A stretch of DNA of 64,000 nucleotides from Physcomitrium patens. Taxonomy: Eukaryota; Streptophyta; Bryopsida; Funariales; Funariaceae. The notes beneath the pieces are model-generated. The model saw nothing but the letters and a program-made list of their open reading frames with translations. It had not been told where the DNA came from and did no database searches. The translations under genes were made by a program, and so were the position numbers. This document shows, piece after piece, positions 45,629 to 57,630 of this stretch. Location of the stretch: the NCBI RefSeq assembly GCF_000002425.4, contig NC_037271.1, positions 186,001-250,000 on the forward strand, written 5' to 3'. Within the stretch, counting starts at the first letter, position 1. Each line of letters opens with the position of its first letter.

Positions 45629-47384
45629 ATGTTGTTGATTAGGGACCTTACTCAGTAATTGGGCGATCCAATTCCAAACGAAATTGACGTCGACCTAGCT
45701 TTATAATATCTTCAAGGACTCGAGAATTCGCTTCCCACTAAACCTACACAAGAGTTGGAAGAGTCTGTACGAGGAGGGCTCCTGCACCCTGTATTAGAGA
45801 GGAAAGATCTCGAGCGACCTCTCTTAGAGCTGAAAAGCGAGCTTTGAATATCGCTTGGTGAAAAGAGAGTGGATGCCCAACAAGCGAAGGTCATCCAAGA
45901 TGAATTGAGAGTACTAGCGACCAAGGCTTGGATTTTATTGGATCCACTCATTTTGGAAGAATTTACAGCATCCACTATTATTGGAAAGGGGAGCTTGCGA
46001 GCCCAATCTTCGGTACGGTCCCCTCATCCAATGGCCATTCCTGATTTTGAGGATCGCAGCTTCCATGACACACAAGAAACCTTGGCCGACAAGAGGTTCG
46101 AGTAGTTGGAGGGAGCACTTCGAGCATCACTAAGTGAGCTACAAAACATTCTTGATATCAAGAGGTCGGTTGTAGTATTGGAAGATGCCCATCTTTTGTT
46201 GAAGAAGCTTGTGAAGGATCAAGCAGAAGTATCTAAACAGCATGTACTTTTGAAAAATCCAGGGACTATCTCTCAGTGTTTAGGACTCAGTGTTTTGAAC
46301 CTGCGTCCTTTAGCTCACGCACCAAGTTTGGAAGATGATAACATGTTTGAAGATAAAGACAGGCCCTCTTCAAACGCACACTACTCTCAGCTTTCTTTTG
46401 AGTACCCACATCCTAGTAATTCACAAGATCCTTTTTCGTCTCCATCACATCCCCTTCTGCTCGACCCGAGCCTCCACAATATCAAAGAAACTGCTCGTGC
46501 CTTGGAATCATCTTGGTCTCCTTCCAAAATCACATGTACGATAGGCTTTGTGCATGGAGCACAGAGAGAGAAGCTTCCTTTTCAGGAGATTGACCTTTGC
46601 GATGAAGTGCTGATTTGTAATTTTGAGCAAATTGTACGTGAATGTAAACACGATAAGTCTCCTCTTGGGATTGGATCAGGCTCGACACAAAGATGAACAC
46701 AAAAGAAATGGTCGGATGAAGAAGTTGAGCTTTTGAAGCAGAGAGTCCAAGAGCATGGGAAAGGACATTGGAAGAAGATTTTGAATGACAATACAGATGC
46801 ATTTTGTGGGTACACTGAAGTCGACTTGAAGGACAAATGGAAGAACTTGGAGAAGTACGAGAGGCTGTGAGTTCTTCGAATTTGCCACACTACTCATGTA
46901 GGTGTGGACTTATACTTGATCAACCAAAAATCCTTCATAGCTGGTTTTCATTACTGTATTTTATATCACTTTCATTCACATGTCAAAGTATTCACATCAC
47001 TCTCATTCTTGTCTCAATGTGATATACGAAAATTGAGACTCATAAAAAGCTCGGGTCTCCAAAAACTGTTGTGGACATTACTTTGTGTTTGATTTTTGAC
47101 CTATGTTAGGTTTTTTCTATTTCCCGGTCACATAATCTTTCACTTTTAAATTTTGATTTGTTATATTTTCATTCATGATTCTTGCAAAACATGGATGAAG
47201 CCTTCAATTGATTGCAGAATCAACCGAAAGTTGGATACTTGGTGAAGAGCAGCTTGAATATCACAATAGAGAAAAATTCAAATGGGTGGTTTTTAGGGTT
47301 CAGGGTGACAATGTGTGTGCCGGTAGTAGTGCTGCCTCAACGAGTACTCAATCATTGTTTTCCTCACTCAATTTATCTTTGTGA
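45629..47384 (+). pseudogene. Telobox Myb (TRF-like) telomere-binding protein, pseudogene
   Basis: One frame runs from an ATG at 45629 to 46866 with five in-frame stops (about 45650, 45703, 45856, 46103, 46694) and no frameshift. The N-terminal 350 codons are a Glu/Leu-rich, unassigned region (DAQQAKVIQDELRVLATKAW; SELQNILDIKRSVVVLEDAH). The C-terminal end is a Myb/SANT repeat: KKWSDEEVELLKQRVQEHGK, then GHWKKILND, then VDLKDKWKNL, the telobox helix that reads the TTTAGGG repeat in plant TRF-like and single-Myb-histone proteins. Right after it AGGCT meets a consensus GTGAGT donor (46867). After an intron ending TTGCAG (47217), 47220-47384 reads EEQLEYHNREKFKWVVFRVQ, then a Ser-rich tail and TGA. 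The simple donor-acceptor join is out of phase; an alternative AG at about 47229 restores it. The intron argues against a processed retrocopy. Myb identity is firm; subfamily is inferred. Confidence 0.8.
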
Positions 47385-47554
47385 AGCTCATCTTAGTCTC
47401 TGGCTCTTTGTTTTTCATGCAATGGCTTACAGGAGCACCTTGACATCTAATGAAAGGAGAGTATTGGGAGATATCATCGTCTTCATAACACAATGAATTA
47501 GATGGAGGGTATAATAAAAACCTGGTTACCAGCATGCTAAGTGGAGATCTACGA
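47385..47554. other. Short spacer
   Basis: No feature is recognised between the Myb relic and the older inverted LTR. Confidence 0.5.
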
Positions 47555-48038
47555 TGTCGTGTTGTAACATGAGTATACCGTGAAAATATAAAGAAAGGGG
47601 ACTTTAATTAATATTTAGTTACCTCGAATATTGGGGCCAACGACCAATTCCAGTACAAATATTGGGAGGCCACGGTCAGTCACTCCATTACAGTCAGTTG
47701 GGGCATATTGAAATGCTCCGTTCGATTCCAATAACGAGAGTCAGCAGAAAGAAAAAGGACCAATTCAATGACGGGTGAGCCTGGTTTGAAGAACCAATTG
47801 GATCCAATTTCAAGACGTCCAATTCGGGTCCTCTTATGCAATATGAGACCTGAATTGGTTGGGCAACCCAATGCGGTTCAATTCCAAGACATCCAATCCG
47901 GGTCCTCTTACCCAATATGAGACATGAATTGGTCAGGCAACCCAATGTAGTCTAATTACGGAAAAATCCAAGTCTTACTACGGGCCTCAGCCAATCTGAC
48001 GCGAAGGACCAATTTGATCCAATTACGGGAACATCCGA
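47555..48038 (-). repeat. Older inverted LTR, left part
   Basis: Begins TGTCGTGTTGTAACATGAGT at 47555, the reverse complement of the 3' end of the LTRs at 48039 and 55371, and continues as inverted LTR sequence to the insertion point. It includes a short internal duplication: the 'ATATGAGACCTGAATTGG' and 'CAATCCGGGTCCTCTTA'-like block occurs twice at 47815-47945. The younger element starts at 48039. Confidence 0.85.
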
Positions 48039-49390
48039 TGTCGTATTACGTGCTTTCCTGCTCGAGAACGTGCCGGGTGTCTGGCTGTAGAAGGTAGTAT
48101 GGAGATTCGCCGATAGTTAAGCAGTCTATCAGTTTTTGACTGCTGGAATATAAACGACTACAAGAATATACTGTAAATCTATACGGATGCCCTTCGACTA
48201 CTTATCAAAGTCCTTTTTGCCCGAGTCGGTAGGCCTCTAGACGTTACAGAGAACCCCAAAACACCCAAACTGTTAATCTTCAATGCCGCTTTGTACTTAC
48301 GATCCTGTATCCACTGACTATCTTGTTAGATTAATCCAATAAATTTCATTCACTCCGCATACTCAATCCTATAGACATCCTTTTAATTCTTCAATCACAG
48401 ACGTAACTCAATTTTGCAAAAACAGTCAAGCGTATTCAAACCCACTTCATTAAAAATTCCGATTCACCATTACAACACTGACTTCAGCAACGATTGCCTC
48501 AGTCTTCCCAAAAACCTTTGAAGAAGAAAAACCTAATTCTCCGTCTTTTCTTCTCCTATCCGTAGCATGAAGCTCCACTCCAATCCTTGATCTTCAAAAA
48601 AACTCTAATGAAAAACCGAACTAGTCACCTTGAAGAGAGCTTGAAGCTAGCTCTTAAATCCAAAAAAATCCTGATTTCCAAAAAAAAAACCCCCTTAAAA
48701 CTTATTCTCCCCCTAACCTTATCCTCTGAATTTCTTCAATCTCCCGTCTTGGATCTAGAATTGGCTCCCACCGTCAGAGCTTAGATCCGAAATTGGCTCC
48801 CGCCGTCAGAGCTTCCTCCTCCGTTTTTACCTTTAAGAGATCCATTTACCAAAAATAACGTTCCCTGAAACGGCACAGAGAATAGGACAGCCTGAAACAG
48901 AATCGAAACCCCGTACTCGGGTGCACATTGAGTCGCCCAACCAATTCAGGTCTCATATTGGGTAAGATGCTCGTAGTAACCTGGATGTTCCCGTAATTGG
49001 ATCAAATTGGTCCTTCGCATCAGACTGACTGAGGCCCATAGTAAGACCTGAATTTTTCCGTAATTACACTGCATTGGGTTGCCTGACCAATTTAGGTCTC
49101 ATATTAGATTTCGAGAATCCGGATTGGATTCTCGAAATTGGATCCAATTGGCTCTTCAAACCAAGCTTACCCGTCATTGAATTGGTCCTTTTCCTTCCTG
49201 CTGACTCCCGTTATTAGAATCGAATGGAGCATTTCAGTATCCCCCGGTTGATTGTAACGGCGTGTCTGAACCTGACCACTCAGTATTTGCACTGGAGTTG
49301 GTCGTTGCTCCCAATATTCGAGGTAACTGAACATTAATAAAAGTCTCCTTTCTTTATACTTTCATAGTATACTCGTGTTACAACACGACA
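48039..49390 (-). repeat. 3' LTR of the nested gypsy element
   Basis: 1,352 bp, starting TGTCGTATTACG and ending ACAACACGACA on the plus strand. The ends form the 6-bp inverted repeat TGTCGT/ACGACA. It contains a run of nine A then CCCCC at 48681-48693, conserved in the other LTR. Confidence 0.93.
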
Positions 49391-49403
49391 TCCACCCCCT
49401 CTG
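49391..49403 (-). other. Polypurine tract
   Basis: The minus strand reads CAGAGGGGGTGGA immediately 5' of the 3' LTR, the expected place and composition for the plus-strand DNA primer of an LTR retroelement. Confidence 0.75.
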
Positions 49404-49452
49404 AACCTGTGCATCCTCCGGTATGTACCAATTTATCCAATTGCTGTTTGAT

Positions 49453-52400
49453 TCAATATATATCCTCTACGTCTTTGCCCAATTCGTCTTCGTCATCTTC
49501 ATTATCCGAATCACTTTCATCTTCTTGCTGCGGAATCTCTATACCTTCATTAAGGCCTTCCATATTCATCTCTGCGTGTCTTCGTTTAAATATTTTTACT
49601 CGCTTCCTTGCAATTGGTATTTTCAATTTTGTACCATCTAACTCCCGTAACGAGTAAGTCGCATTATCATGAACAATTGTTACTACATATGGTTCAAACC
49701 AATGTTTTGAAAATTTCCGCAAAGTACTATGTTGATTATCCAGACTATTGTCATAAACAAGTACCCAGTCACCTTCGTCGATCGCTTTTGGTCTCAATCA
49801 ATGTTGCTTATTGAATCGCGCCTTGTTTTGTAGCCTTGCTCTTTTTAACCTTCCCAATGCTATCTGGACATCTTCCGTTCTTTGCTCCAATTGTCGAATT
49901 CTAATAGCCAAAAGTTCTTCTCTTGTCAATCCATCTTCCCATGATAGCATACTCGAAGTAAGTACCTTTTCTTCAATCGGCATAATTGGTTTTCGACCTG
50001 TCATAAGTTATACTAGCATATATCCTGTCACCAAACTATGTGTTGTTCGATCAGCCCATAATGCAAATGACAAAAGCCGTGGCCACTCTTTAACTTTCCC
50101 ATTACAAGCTTTAACTAATGCTTTCACAATCGGTGGGTGACCGCGTTCACTTTTTGCATTCCCTTCCAGATTATAAGCAGTAGTCAGTGATAGTTTAATT
50201 CCACATCTTTCAAAGAACTTACGAACTTCTTGTGCATTTGATTCTCCATGATCTGCAGTGATTTTTCCTACGCATCCGTAGCGGCAAATGACATCTTCGA
50301 CGAAAAACCTACAAATCCCCTATGTAGATTTTGTCCTCAATGCTCTTCCTTCTACTTGATTTGATAATTCTTCACGAGCTAAAACCAAATATCTCATCTG
50401 CCATAATCCAACAGGCATAATAACCAAATCAACAACCCATTTAAAATGAATAGCCAGAGGATACGTAAGATGAAGACCATCTCGATGTTGGATATTAGAA
50501 TACGATTGACAGATTTCACATGACTCTACAAATGAGAGCACATTTCGGTACATATTTTTCCACCAATATCGTTCCTTGAGTTTAGCAAAAGTAGCCCAGA
50601 TTCCTCTATGCCCTGCCCATAAACTATCATGAAACTCCTTTAATAATTTTAGTTTTTCTTCTTTTTTGCCTATCACTCGTTGTGGCATCCCAATTCCTTT
50701 CTTCGGTCTTTTCCATAAGAATCCATCTCGAAGTAAAAATCCATATGCTTTTTTCCTTGTTTGTTTGAATTTTTGTATAGATCAATTCCCCTACTTAGTC
50801 AAGGTATTCAAGTAATGACCAATATCCAATAATTCTCCTTCATAAGATTCTTCAAGAAATAGCTTGTCTTCTCTGTTGAGATTTGATATTGAATAGAATT
50901 TCAATCCGACGTCATCAATGTCTTCAACCATTTCGTCTTCCCTCTCGTATCTTGCTCGAGATAGCATGTCTGCTACTAAATTGTCCTTCCCAGTGATATG
51001 CTTAAATTCTGGATTTAGTGACTTAATATAAGCAATCCATCTCAACATTGCAATATCTGGCGTTGAACAGTTAATAATCATTCCAAGCAATGGCAAGCAA
51101 TCTGTTTCAATTACTACTACTGCCCCAATCAAATAGTCCTTTTCAGCTTTCATAGCCGAAACGACTCCCCAAAGTTCTCTTTTGACTTGCAAATATGCAC
51201 GCAGATGATTACTTAAAACTTTAGCCCCAAATCGAACTGCAAATCGATTCCCACTGGAATCATCTTGACCCACAGCCCATCCAACGGCAATTGGACTAGC
51301 GTACACAGTAAGAACCACTGGTCTATTGCACTTATAATCAATCTTCCTCAATATTGGAAGTGACATCAATAATTTCTTCAATCTTTGCATTGCCTGAATA
51401 TGCCTTTCATCTCATTAAAATCGGTAACCTTTGCGTAACTGTTCATATAATGGATCCGCTATGTGAGCAAAATGAGGGATCCAGATTCGATAAAATACAT
51501 ATGCACCCAAAAACCTACGAACCTCTATTAAAGAATCACAATCCTCTTTCATCGTTCCAATTGCATCAATTTTAGTCGGATCTGGTTTTCTTCCGTAAGA
51601 TCCACATAAATGTCCAACAATCACAACCTCTCGTACTCCAAATACGGACTTCATACCCGATAATGTAAGATGAACTTCTCCAAGCCGAGTTAAAATCTTT
51701 TCACAATCTTGTATATGATCAACAACATATTTCTGACACCCCCTCTTATCTATAGTTTCATCCTTGTCTCCTTCTCTGCACCCTTTTATAGGAACATCAT
51801 CCAGAAAAGGCGTAGTCTTTTCCGGAATAAAATCTCTCAATACCTTATTCATCCCATTCATCATATGCGCATCTGAGTTGGTCGCGCCTTGAGGAAGAGT
51901 GCACATTCTAACCAATCCAAGTGGTGTCCTCATTGTTGTCATAACTCTACTTCCTTCGGCAAGTTGAAATTGATCATAACCTGAATACAAGTCACCCATT
52001 GAATAGATCACCCTTCCAGCAAACGCCTCAGCAAATTCATCCACAATAGGTCCAATTCTTGCATTCCTGACAGTTACTGCATTCACTGGTTGCATATCTT
52101 GAATAAACCGTAGTGACCCATTCTTCTTAGGTATCGTAAACCATCGACTAGAATACAGCGCAAATGAAGGTTCTAATATTTTCATCTTTATCTTTTCTTT
52201 TAATAGTTCAACCAATTTAGATAAATGTGCCCTCAGTTCTAGAATCGGTCTTGGATTCCAAGGTACATGTGGTACAGTGAAGATAACCATAGGTGTTACA
52301 ATATTTGGATCCACACACCCAATTTCATGGGATTCGAAGGCAAACGATCTACCTTGTTTAGCCAACATCTTTTTGAAGCAAGTAATTTCCTCCGACAATA

Positions 52401-52850
52401 AAGAACCATCAGAACCATCTTCAATTCTTCAAAAGTCTCCTTACTAAACTGATGTCCAATACTCATTGGATCTCTTAAACTTGCTTCTTTTGATGCTTCT
52501 CTCATTTGTTCTTTAGAATCTTCTGGTAATGGTCCGGCAACAGGCTTTACCTTCTTATCTGCCGTTTTATATCTCGTCTCTACAGTGACTTCTGGTGCTT
52601 GAAAAGATTCATGTATGGTATAAACCTCTCTTGAATGAATCTCAACAATCTTATCATTATCTCCTAACCCAATAGATGTAATCAATTCCAATGAATCCTC
52701 CAGTCCATTTTCTTCATAAATAACTAAAATCTTCTCATCATCTTGCAATGTTCCTAATTTGCATAATTTTCCTTCAATATCATATAATCTTTTTCTTTCC
52801 TTTCTTTTAAAATCATCAACTTTCTTATACATAATATTTCCATTCTCCAA
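49453..52850 (-). pseudogene. gypsy pol: reverse transcriptase, RNase H, integrase
   Basis: RT (52398-51415) reads DMQPVNAVTVRNARIGPIVD, GDLYSGYDQFQLAEGSRVM, LPQGATNSDAHM, and the catalytic FLDDVPIKG. RNase H (51390-50791) has TVYASPIAVGWAVGQ, where family members have Asp for Tyr, then KRELWGVVSAMKAEKDYL and ETDCLPLLGM, so its first catalytic acid is lost. Integrase (50688-49453) keeps the zinc-binding H-H-C-C (EFHDSLWAGHRG; CEIC) and all three DDE positions: KWVVDLV, TADHGE, SERGHPP. The C-terminal part reads EGDWVLVYDNSLDNQHSTLR and ends in an acidic tail. From 51415 down, RT end to integrase share one frame with a few stops (TAA/TGA between RT and RNase H; TAG near 50318). A frameshift near 52300-52400 separates the linker (52850-52296) from RT. 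It is a relative of the gypsy clade with a long acidic or coiled gag, distinct from the 35.6-kb element. Confidence 0.9.
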
Positions 52851-52927
52851 TATACCAATAAAACTCGCATCAAAGGTACCTTTATCTCGCGAGAGTACCT
52901 CCTCTTTTGTACCTCCATAATCTCGCT

Positions 52928-55323
52928 TTATAGTGGTACATCCCCAAAATCCATAAATCCTTCAACAATCTTTGGCAATGGTTTCTCCCTCAACCTATAT
53001 CGATTCCGTTCATGGTTAGGAGATATTGTTAGAAATTGTACAGCTTTCCTCACATCTTCGCTCCGTACCCTTGCATAAGCAGAACCAACGTCAAGTACTT
53101 TTGTTTCCATGTGTGTTGCCATGATATAAGGTTGTCCTAAAATCAACAGATAAGACGTTGTATCTTGAACAAAGAAATGTTGCTCCATCGCAACATCCCC
53201 AATCCGAATTTTGACATCTGGATAAGCTCCATATAATTCGCCTCGTGTGTTATTAGCTGCTCGTATTGCCCATCCATGTTCCATATCAATTGGCCATTTT
53301 TGCTTCTTATAAAGATCTTTAGACATGAGATTTATTTCAGAACCATGGTCGACTAAAGCAACAATAGGTTCTTCTATATCTCCTACTTTCACCAATACCT
53401 CAGTAAATGCCCTTGCCCAATGCTTTTGAGTATAATGGCTCGAAGTTTCCATTTCCTTGTCACTAGAATCTTCGAAACGTATTCGTTGATTATACCCATT
53501 CTTTTCATTTGTTGGTTGCTTGTAACCAATATCAACCTCTTCTTCATCTTTATATATTCTTGCATCAATAGCATGACTCATTCCAGTTTCACCCATTAAT
53601 TGCCTCTTTCGCTTAATGCTATCAATGATAACATCATGAAACTCCTTCTTTGCTATTCTTAAGACTTCTTTCAATGTGAATTCCACCTTAGCATTTAATA
53701 TACGTTCTTCCAACACCCCTTTCAAATTTGTTGCCGCTTCAATGTCAGAAAGTAGCTTATAAGCAATTGATTTGCCCTTATCTTTTGTCTCCTTTGTTTT
53801 TTCTCCCAATGATGCTGAGGTATCCTCTACAGGCAATTCTTGTGAAGCTGCCTCTCGAGCCTTGTCTCCTCGAGTTTGCCTCTTAGAAGAATTTCCTTCT
53901 CTAGTATCATCAAAATTTCCTCGTCTCTTTTCTTCCATCAAAGCTTCATGTTGGCTCTTAGCAATATATGCATGAACTGAAAGAGACTCAACAGGATCCT
54001 CCCAACCTGTTGCACCTCGTATTGTAGCTGCAGTCCTCAATAACGCTTCTCGAGGTAATTTCCCTTCTTGCATTGTAGAAATGGCAGAAGCCCAAAACTC
54101 ATTAGTTTTCGTTCTTCCACCAATTTCATCATCTACTCTAGCACCATAACTTGCACTTTCTCATGCTATTGTTTCATGCTCTTTTAGGTAATCTTGAACT
54201 AATGCTTTCATTCCTCCCTTGCCAAAATTGGTTTGAAGAAGATCCTCCCTATCTTTCAATGCTATCTTCCCATCTTTCCAGCAAATAATTCCCTGCCGCA
54301 TCATATTATTAAATTCATTGCAATCTTTTCTAGTGTGTGAAGCATCATCACACCAAATGTATCTTTGTACATATCCTTGTTTTGAAACATTCTTCGAATT
54401 GTTTATTGAAGTATTCTCTTCAAGTCTTACCAATTTGATTTGAAGATCTCGCATTCCTCATATAATTTCTTCCATCCTTATATCTGCTTTCTTTGATAAG
54501 GATGTCGAAGGTTGAATTGTAGGCATTGTTGGTGGTGTTGTACGTACTGGAGCTTTGGGTGCTTGTATTATTTACGGAATATTATTCCTATCCTTCCTCT
54601 TTTCTTTTTTTGTAAGCAACTCCACCGCATCTTCAACGTTCTTCTACTTCGTTGTCAATCCTTCTTCTTCATCTTTGTCTTCAAGAAGGAGTTCTAATTT
54701 CTCTTGGAATTCTCTATCAGCAGCTTGAAGAAATAGATCAATTTTGTTCGGCTCCAATGTCAATTTTTCTACCATTGACAATTGAGAGTACTGCCTCTCA
54801 AATTCCCTTAATAGCTCTGTTGCTTGCAAATTCTTATTGGGCCGTTCAATCCATCCCAAAAACAGCTTCTTAGTAACGCAATCAACATCTTTCAAGAAAT
54901 ATTCGTCTTTCAATGCATGTGTAAAAACCTCCCATGAATTCCTTTAAGGATCAGTAATCGATGTAATATGGTCTCTTATCTCGAGTATCGTGGCAAGTCC
55001 AAATAGTTCAACTATTTTCTTCTCAAAAATCTGATTTAACTCCATTTCACGAACGTAACATCTTAAATACCTTGAAATATTCCTCCCATCAAATTGATCA
55101 ATTTTATTGACCACTGGTTGAAATGCTTTGGTTGCCGAAGCTTTCTTTCGATCATTGCTTTGCAGTTGCTACATTGATAATGAGAAGGCTTAAAACATAC
55201 TAGCAATAGACGGATCCATGTGCATACCTTGTCCTTTTGAAGAATCCCCACCAGAAACTCCTCCCAAAAATCCTTCAAAATTTTTATTTTTGTTTTCGAT
55301 AAAATAAAGATAAAATCAACCAA
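52928..55323 (-). pseudogene. gypsy gag and protease
   Basis: Pieces 55323-55063, 54913-54644, 54454-54161 and 54073-52928 form the gag-protease region; the last three share one frame. Gag contains FLGWIERPNKNLQATELLRE and FERQYSQLSMVEKLTL. A zinc-knuckle relic reads YIWCDDASHTRKDC; the first Cys of the usual CCHC is Tyr. Charged linker sequence (KTKETKDKGKSIAYK) precedes the protease, whose active site reads VALVDHGSEINLMS: the Asp is present, with His where many aspartic proteases have Thr or Ser. The flap region reads ILGQPYI. A frameshift near 54.9-55.06 kb and several stops (after 54644, 54161) break the ORF. Gag would form the particle shell and protease would cut the polyprotein. Confidence 0.85.
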
Positions 55324-55349
55324 AATCCAATACCTTCCACCTCAAGCTT

Positions 55350-55366
55350 TCATGTCGAGTTCACCA
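55350..55366 (-). other. Candidate primer-binding site
   Basis: The minus strand four bases inside the 5' LTR reads TGGTGAACTCGACATG. The TGG start suits pairing with a tRNA CCA end. It does not match the common initiator-Met site, and I cannot name the tRNA. Confidence 0.5.
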
Positions 55367-55370
55367 CTTT

Positions 55371-56721
55371 TGTCATATTACGTGCTTTCCTGCTCGAGAA
55401 CATGCCGGGTGACTGGTTGTAGAAGGTAGTATGGAGATTCGCCAATAGTTAAGCAGTCTATCAGTTTTTGACTGCTGGAATATAAATGACTACAAGAATA
55501 TACCGTAAATCTATACGGATGCCCTTCGACTGCTTATCGAAGTCCTTTTTGCCCGAGCCGGTAGGCCTCTAGACGTTACAGAGAACCCTAAACAACCCAA
55601 ACTATTAATCTTCAATGCCGCTTTGTACTTACGATCTTGTATCCACTGACTGTCTTGTTAGATTAATCCAATAAATTTCATTCACTCCGCATACTCAATC
55701 CTATAGACATCCTTTTAATTCTTCAATCACAGACGTAACTCAATTTTACAAAAACAGTCAAGAGTATTCAAACCCACTTCATTAAAAATCCCGATTCACC
55801 ATTACAACACTGACTTCAGCAACGATTGCCTCAGTCTTCTCAAAAACCTTTGAAGAAGAAAAACCTAATTCTCCGTCTTTTCTTCTCCGATCCGTAGCAT
55901 GAAGCTCCACTCCAATCCTTGATCTTCAAAAAAACTCTAATGAAAAACCGAACTAGTCACCTTGAAGAGAGCTTGAAGCTAGCTCTTAAATCCAAAAAAA
56001 TCCTGATTTCCAAAAAAAAAACCCCCTTAAAACTTATTCTCCCCCTAACCTTATCCTCTGAATTTCTTCAATCTCACGTCTTGGATCTAGAGTTGGCTCC
56101 CACCGTCAGAGCTTAGATCCGAAATTGGCTCCCGCCGTCAGAGTTTCCTCCTCCGTTTTTACCTTTAAGAGATCCATTTACTGAAAATAACGTTCCCTGA
56201 AACGGCACAGAGAATAGGACAGCCTGAAACAGAATCGAAACCCCGTACTCGGGTGCACATTGAGTCGCCCAACCAATTCAGGTCTCATATTGGGTAAGAT
56301 GCCCGTAGTAACCTGGATGTTCCCGTAATTGGATCAAATTGGTCCTTCGCGTCAGACTGGCTGAGGCCCATAGTAAGACCTGGGTTTTTCCGTAATTAGA
56401 CTGCATTAGGTTGCCTGACCAATTTAGGTCTCATATTGGATAAGAGGACCCGGATTGGGTTCTCAAAATTGGATCCAATTGGCTCTTCGAACCAAGCTCA
56501 CCCATCATTGAATTGGTCCTTTTCCTTCCTGCTGACTCCCGTTATTGGAATCGAACGGAGCATTTCAGTATCCCTCGGCTGACTGTAACGGGGTGACTGA
56601 ACCTGACCACTCAGTATTTGCACTGGAGTTGGTCGTTGCTCCCAATATTCGAGGTAACTGAACATTAATAAAAGTCCCCTTTCTTTATACTTTCATAGTA
56701 TATTCGTGTTATAACACGACA
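55371..56721 (-). repeat. 5' LTR of the nested gypsy element
   Basis: 1,351 bp, starting TGTCATATTACG and ending ATAACACGACA. Near-identical to 48039-49390, with differences mostly C/T or G/A. Confidence 0.93.
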
Positions 56722-57630
56722 CCGGGTCTTACTACTAGACTCTTACCCAATATGAGACCTGAATTAGTCGGGCGACTCAATGTGGTCCCGATTACGGGGC
56801 TCTGTTTCCGTTTCAGGCTGTTCCATCTTTTGTGCCATTCCGGAAACGTCCTTTCGGTAAAAGGATCTCTTAAAGGTAAAAACGGAGGAGAAAGCTCTGA
56901 CGACGGAGCTAATTCTGGATCCAAGATGGAAGGAGCCAATTTCGGATCCAAGCATGATGGTGGGAGCCAATTTTAGATCTAAGACGGAAGATTGAAGAAA
57001 TTCATAATTAAGGTTAAGGAGAGGGGAGAGAAGAGTTTTTTGGGGAGGAATTTTTGGGAAGGATTAGAGAGGAGCTTCATGCTTCGGAGGGAAAAAAAAA
57101 AAAAAAAAAGACAGAGAATTGGGTTTTTTTTTTTTTTTTTTTTCTTCATAGGTTTTTGAGAAGACTGAGGCAATCAATGCTCAATAGTCGAAGTGTTGTA
57201 ATGGTGAATCGAGTTTTTTAATGAAGTGGGTTTGATTACTCTTGACTGTTTTGTGAAATCGAGTTACGTCTGTGATAAAGAATTAAAAGGGTGTCTATAG
57301 GATTGAGTGTGTAGAGTGAATGAAAATTTTTGGGTTAATGTAACAAGACAGTCAGTGGATATAATATCGTGAGAGTAAAGCGGCATTGAAGATTAGCAGT
57401 TTGGGTTGTTCGGGATTCTCTGTAACGTCTAGAGACCTATCGACTGGGGCAAAAAGGACTTCGGCGAGCAGTCGAAAGGCAACCGTATAGATTTACGGTG
57501 CATTCTTGCAGTCGTTTATATTCCAACAGTCAAAAACCGATAGATTACTTGAATATTGGCGAATCTCCATACTACCTTTTACAGCCAGACGCCCGGCACG
57601 TTCTTGAGCAGAAAAGCACGTAATACGACA
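56722..57630 (-). repeat. Older inverted LTR, right part
   Basis: Continues, in inverted orientation, the LTR interrupted at 48038 and ends AAGCACGTAATACGACA at 57630, the reverse complement of the LTR start. The homopolymers A (57092-57109) and T (57123-57143) are expanded relative to the younger LTRs, as expected for an older copy. Confidence 0.85.

Larger units (their letters stand above)
48039..56721 (-). mobile_element. Full-length nested Ty3/gypsy retrotransposon
   Basis: 8,683 bp with coding on the minus strand: 5' LTR 55371-56721, 3' LTR 48039-49390, candidate primer-binding site next to the 5' LTR, polypurine tract next to the 3' LTR, and gag, protease, RT, RNase H, integrase in Ty3 order. 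The LTRs differ by about 20 mostly transition changes in the first 550 aligned bases, so insertion is much more recent than the pol relic at 35.6 kb. Three frameshifts and several stops disable the ORFs. The element is inserted into an inverted LTR of the same family (47555-48038 plus 56722-57630). A clean 5-bp target duplication is not seen; the flanks share only CCG (CCGA on the left, CCGGG on the right). Confidence 0.92.

Noticed and set aside
45629-46866. Telobox Myb relic as a processed retrocopy
   Set aside because: A consensus GTGAGT donor follows the Myb repeat and a plausible next exon lies after TTGCAG, so an intron is retained.
48587-48784. 65-codon plus-strand frame repeated at 55919-56116
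   Set aside because: Identical frames occur because both lie in the two LTRs; the text is low-complexity Lys/Ser/Leu and lies antisense to the element.
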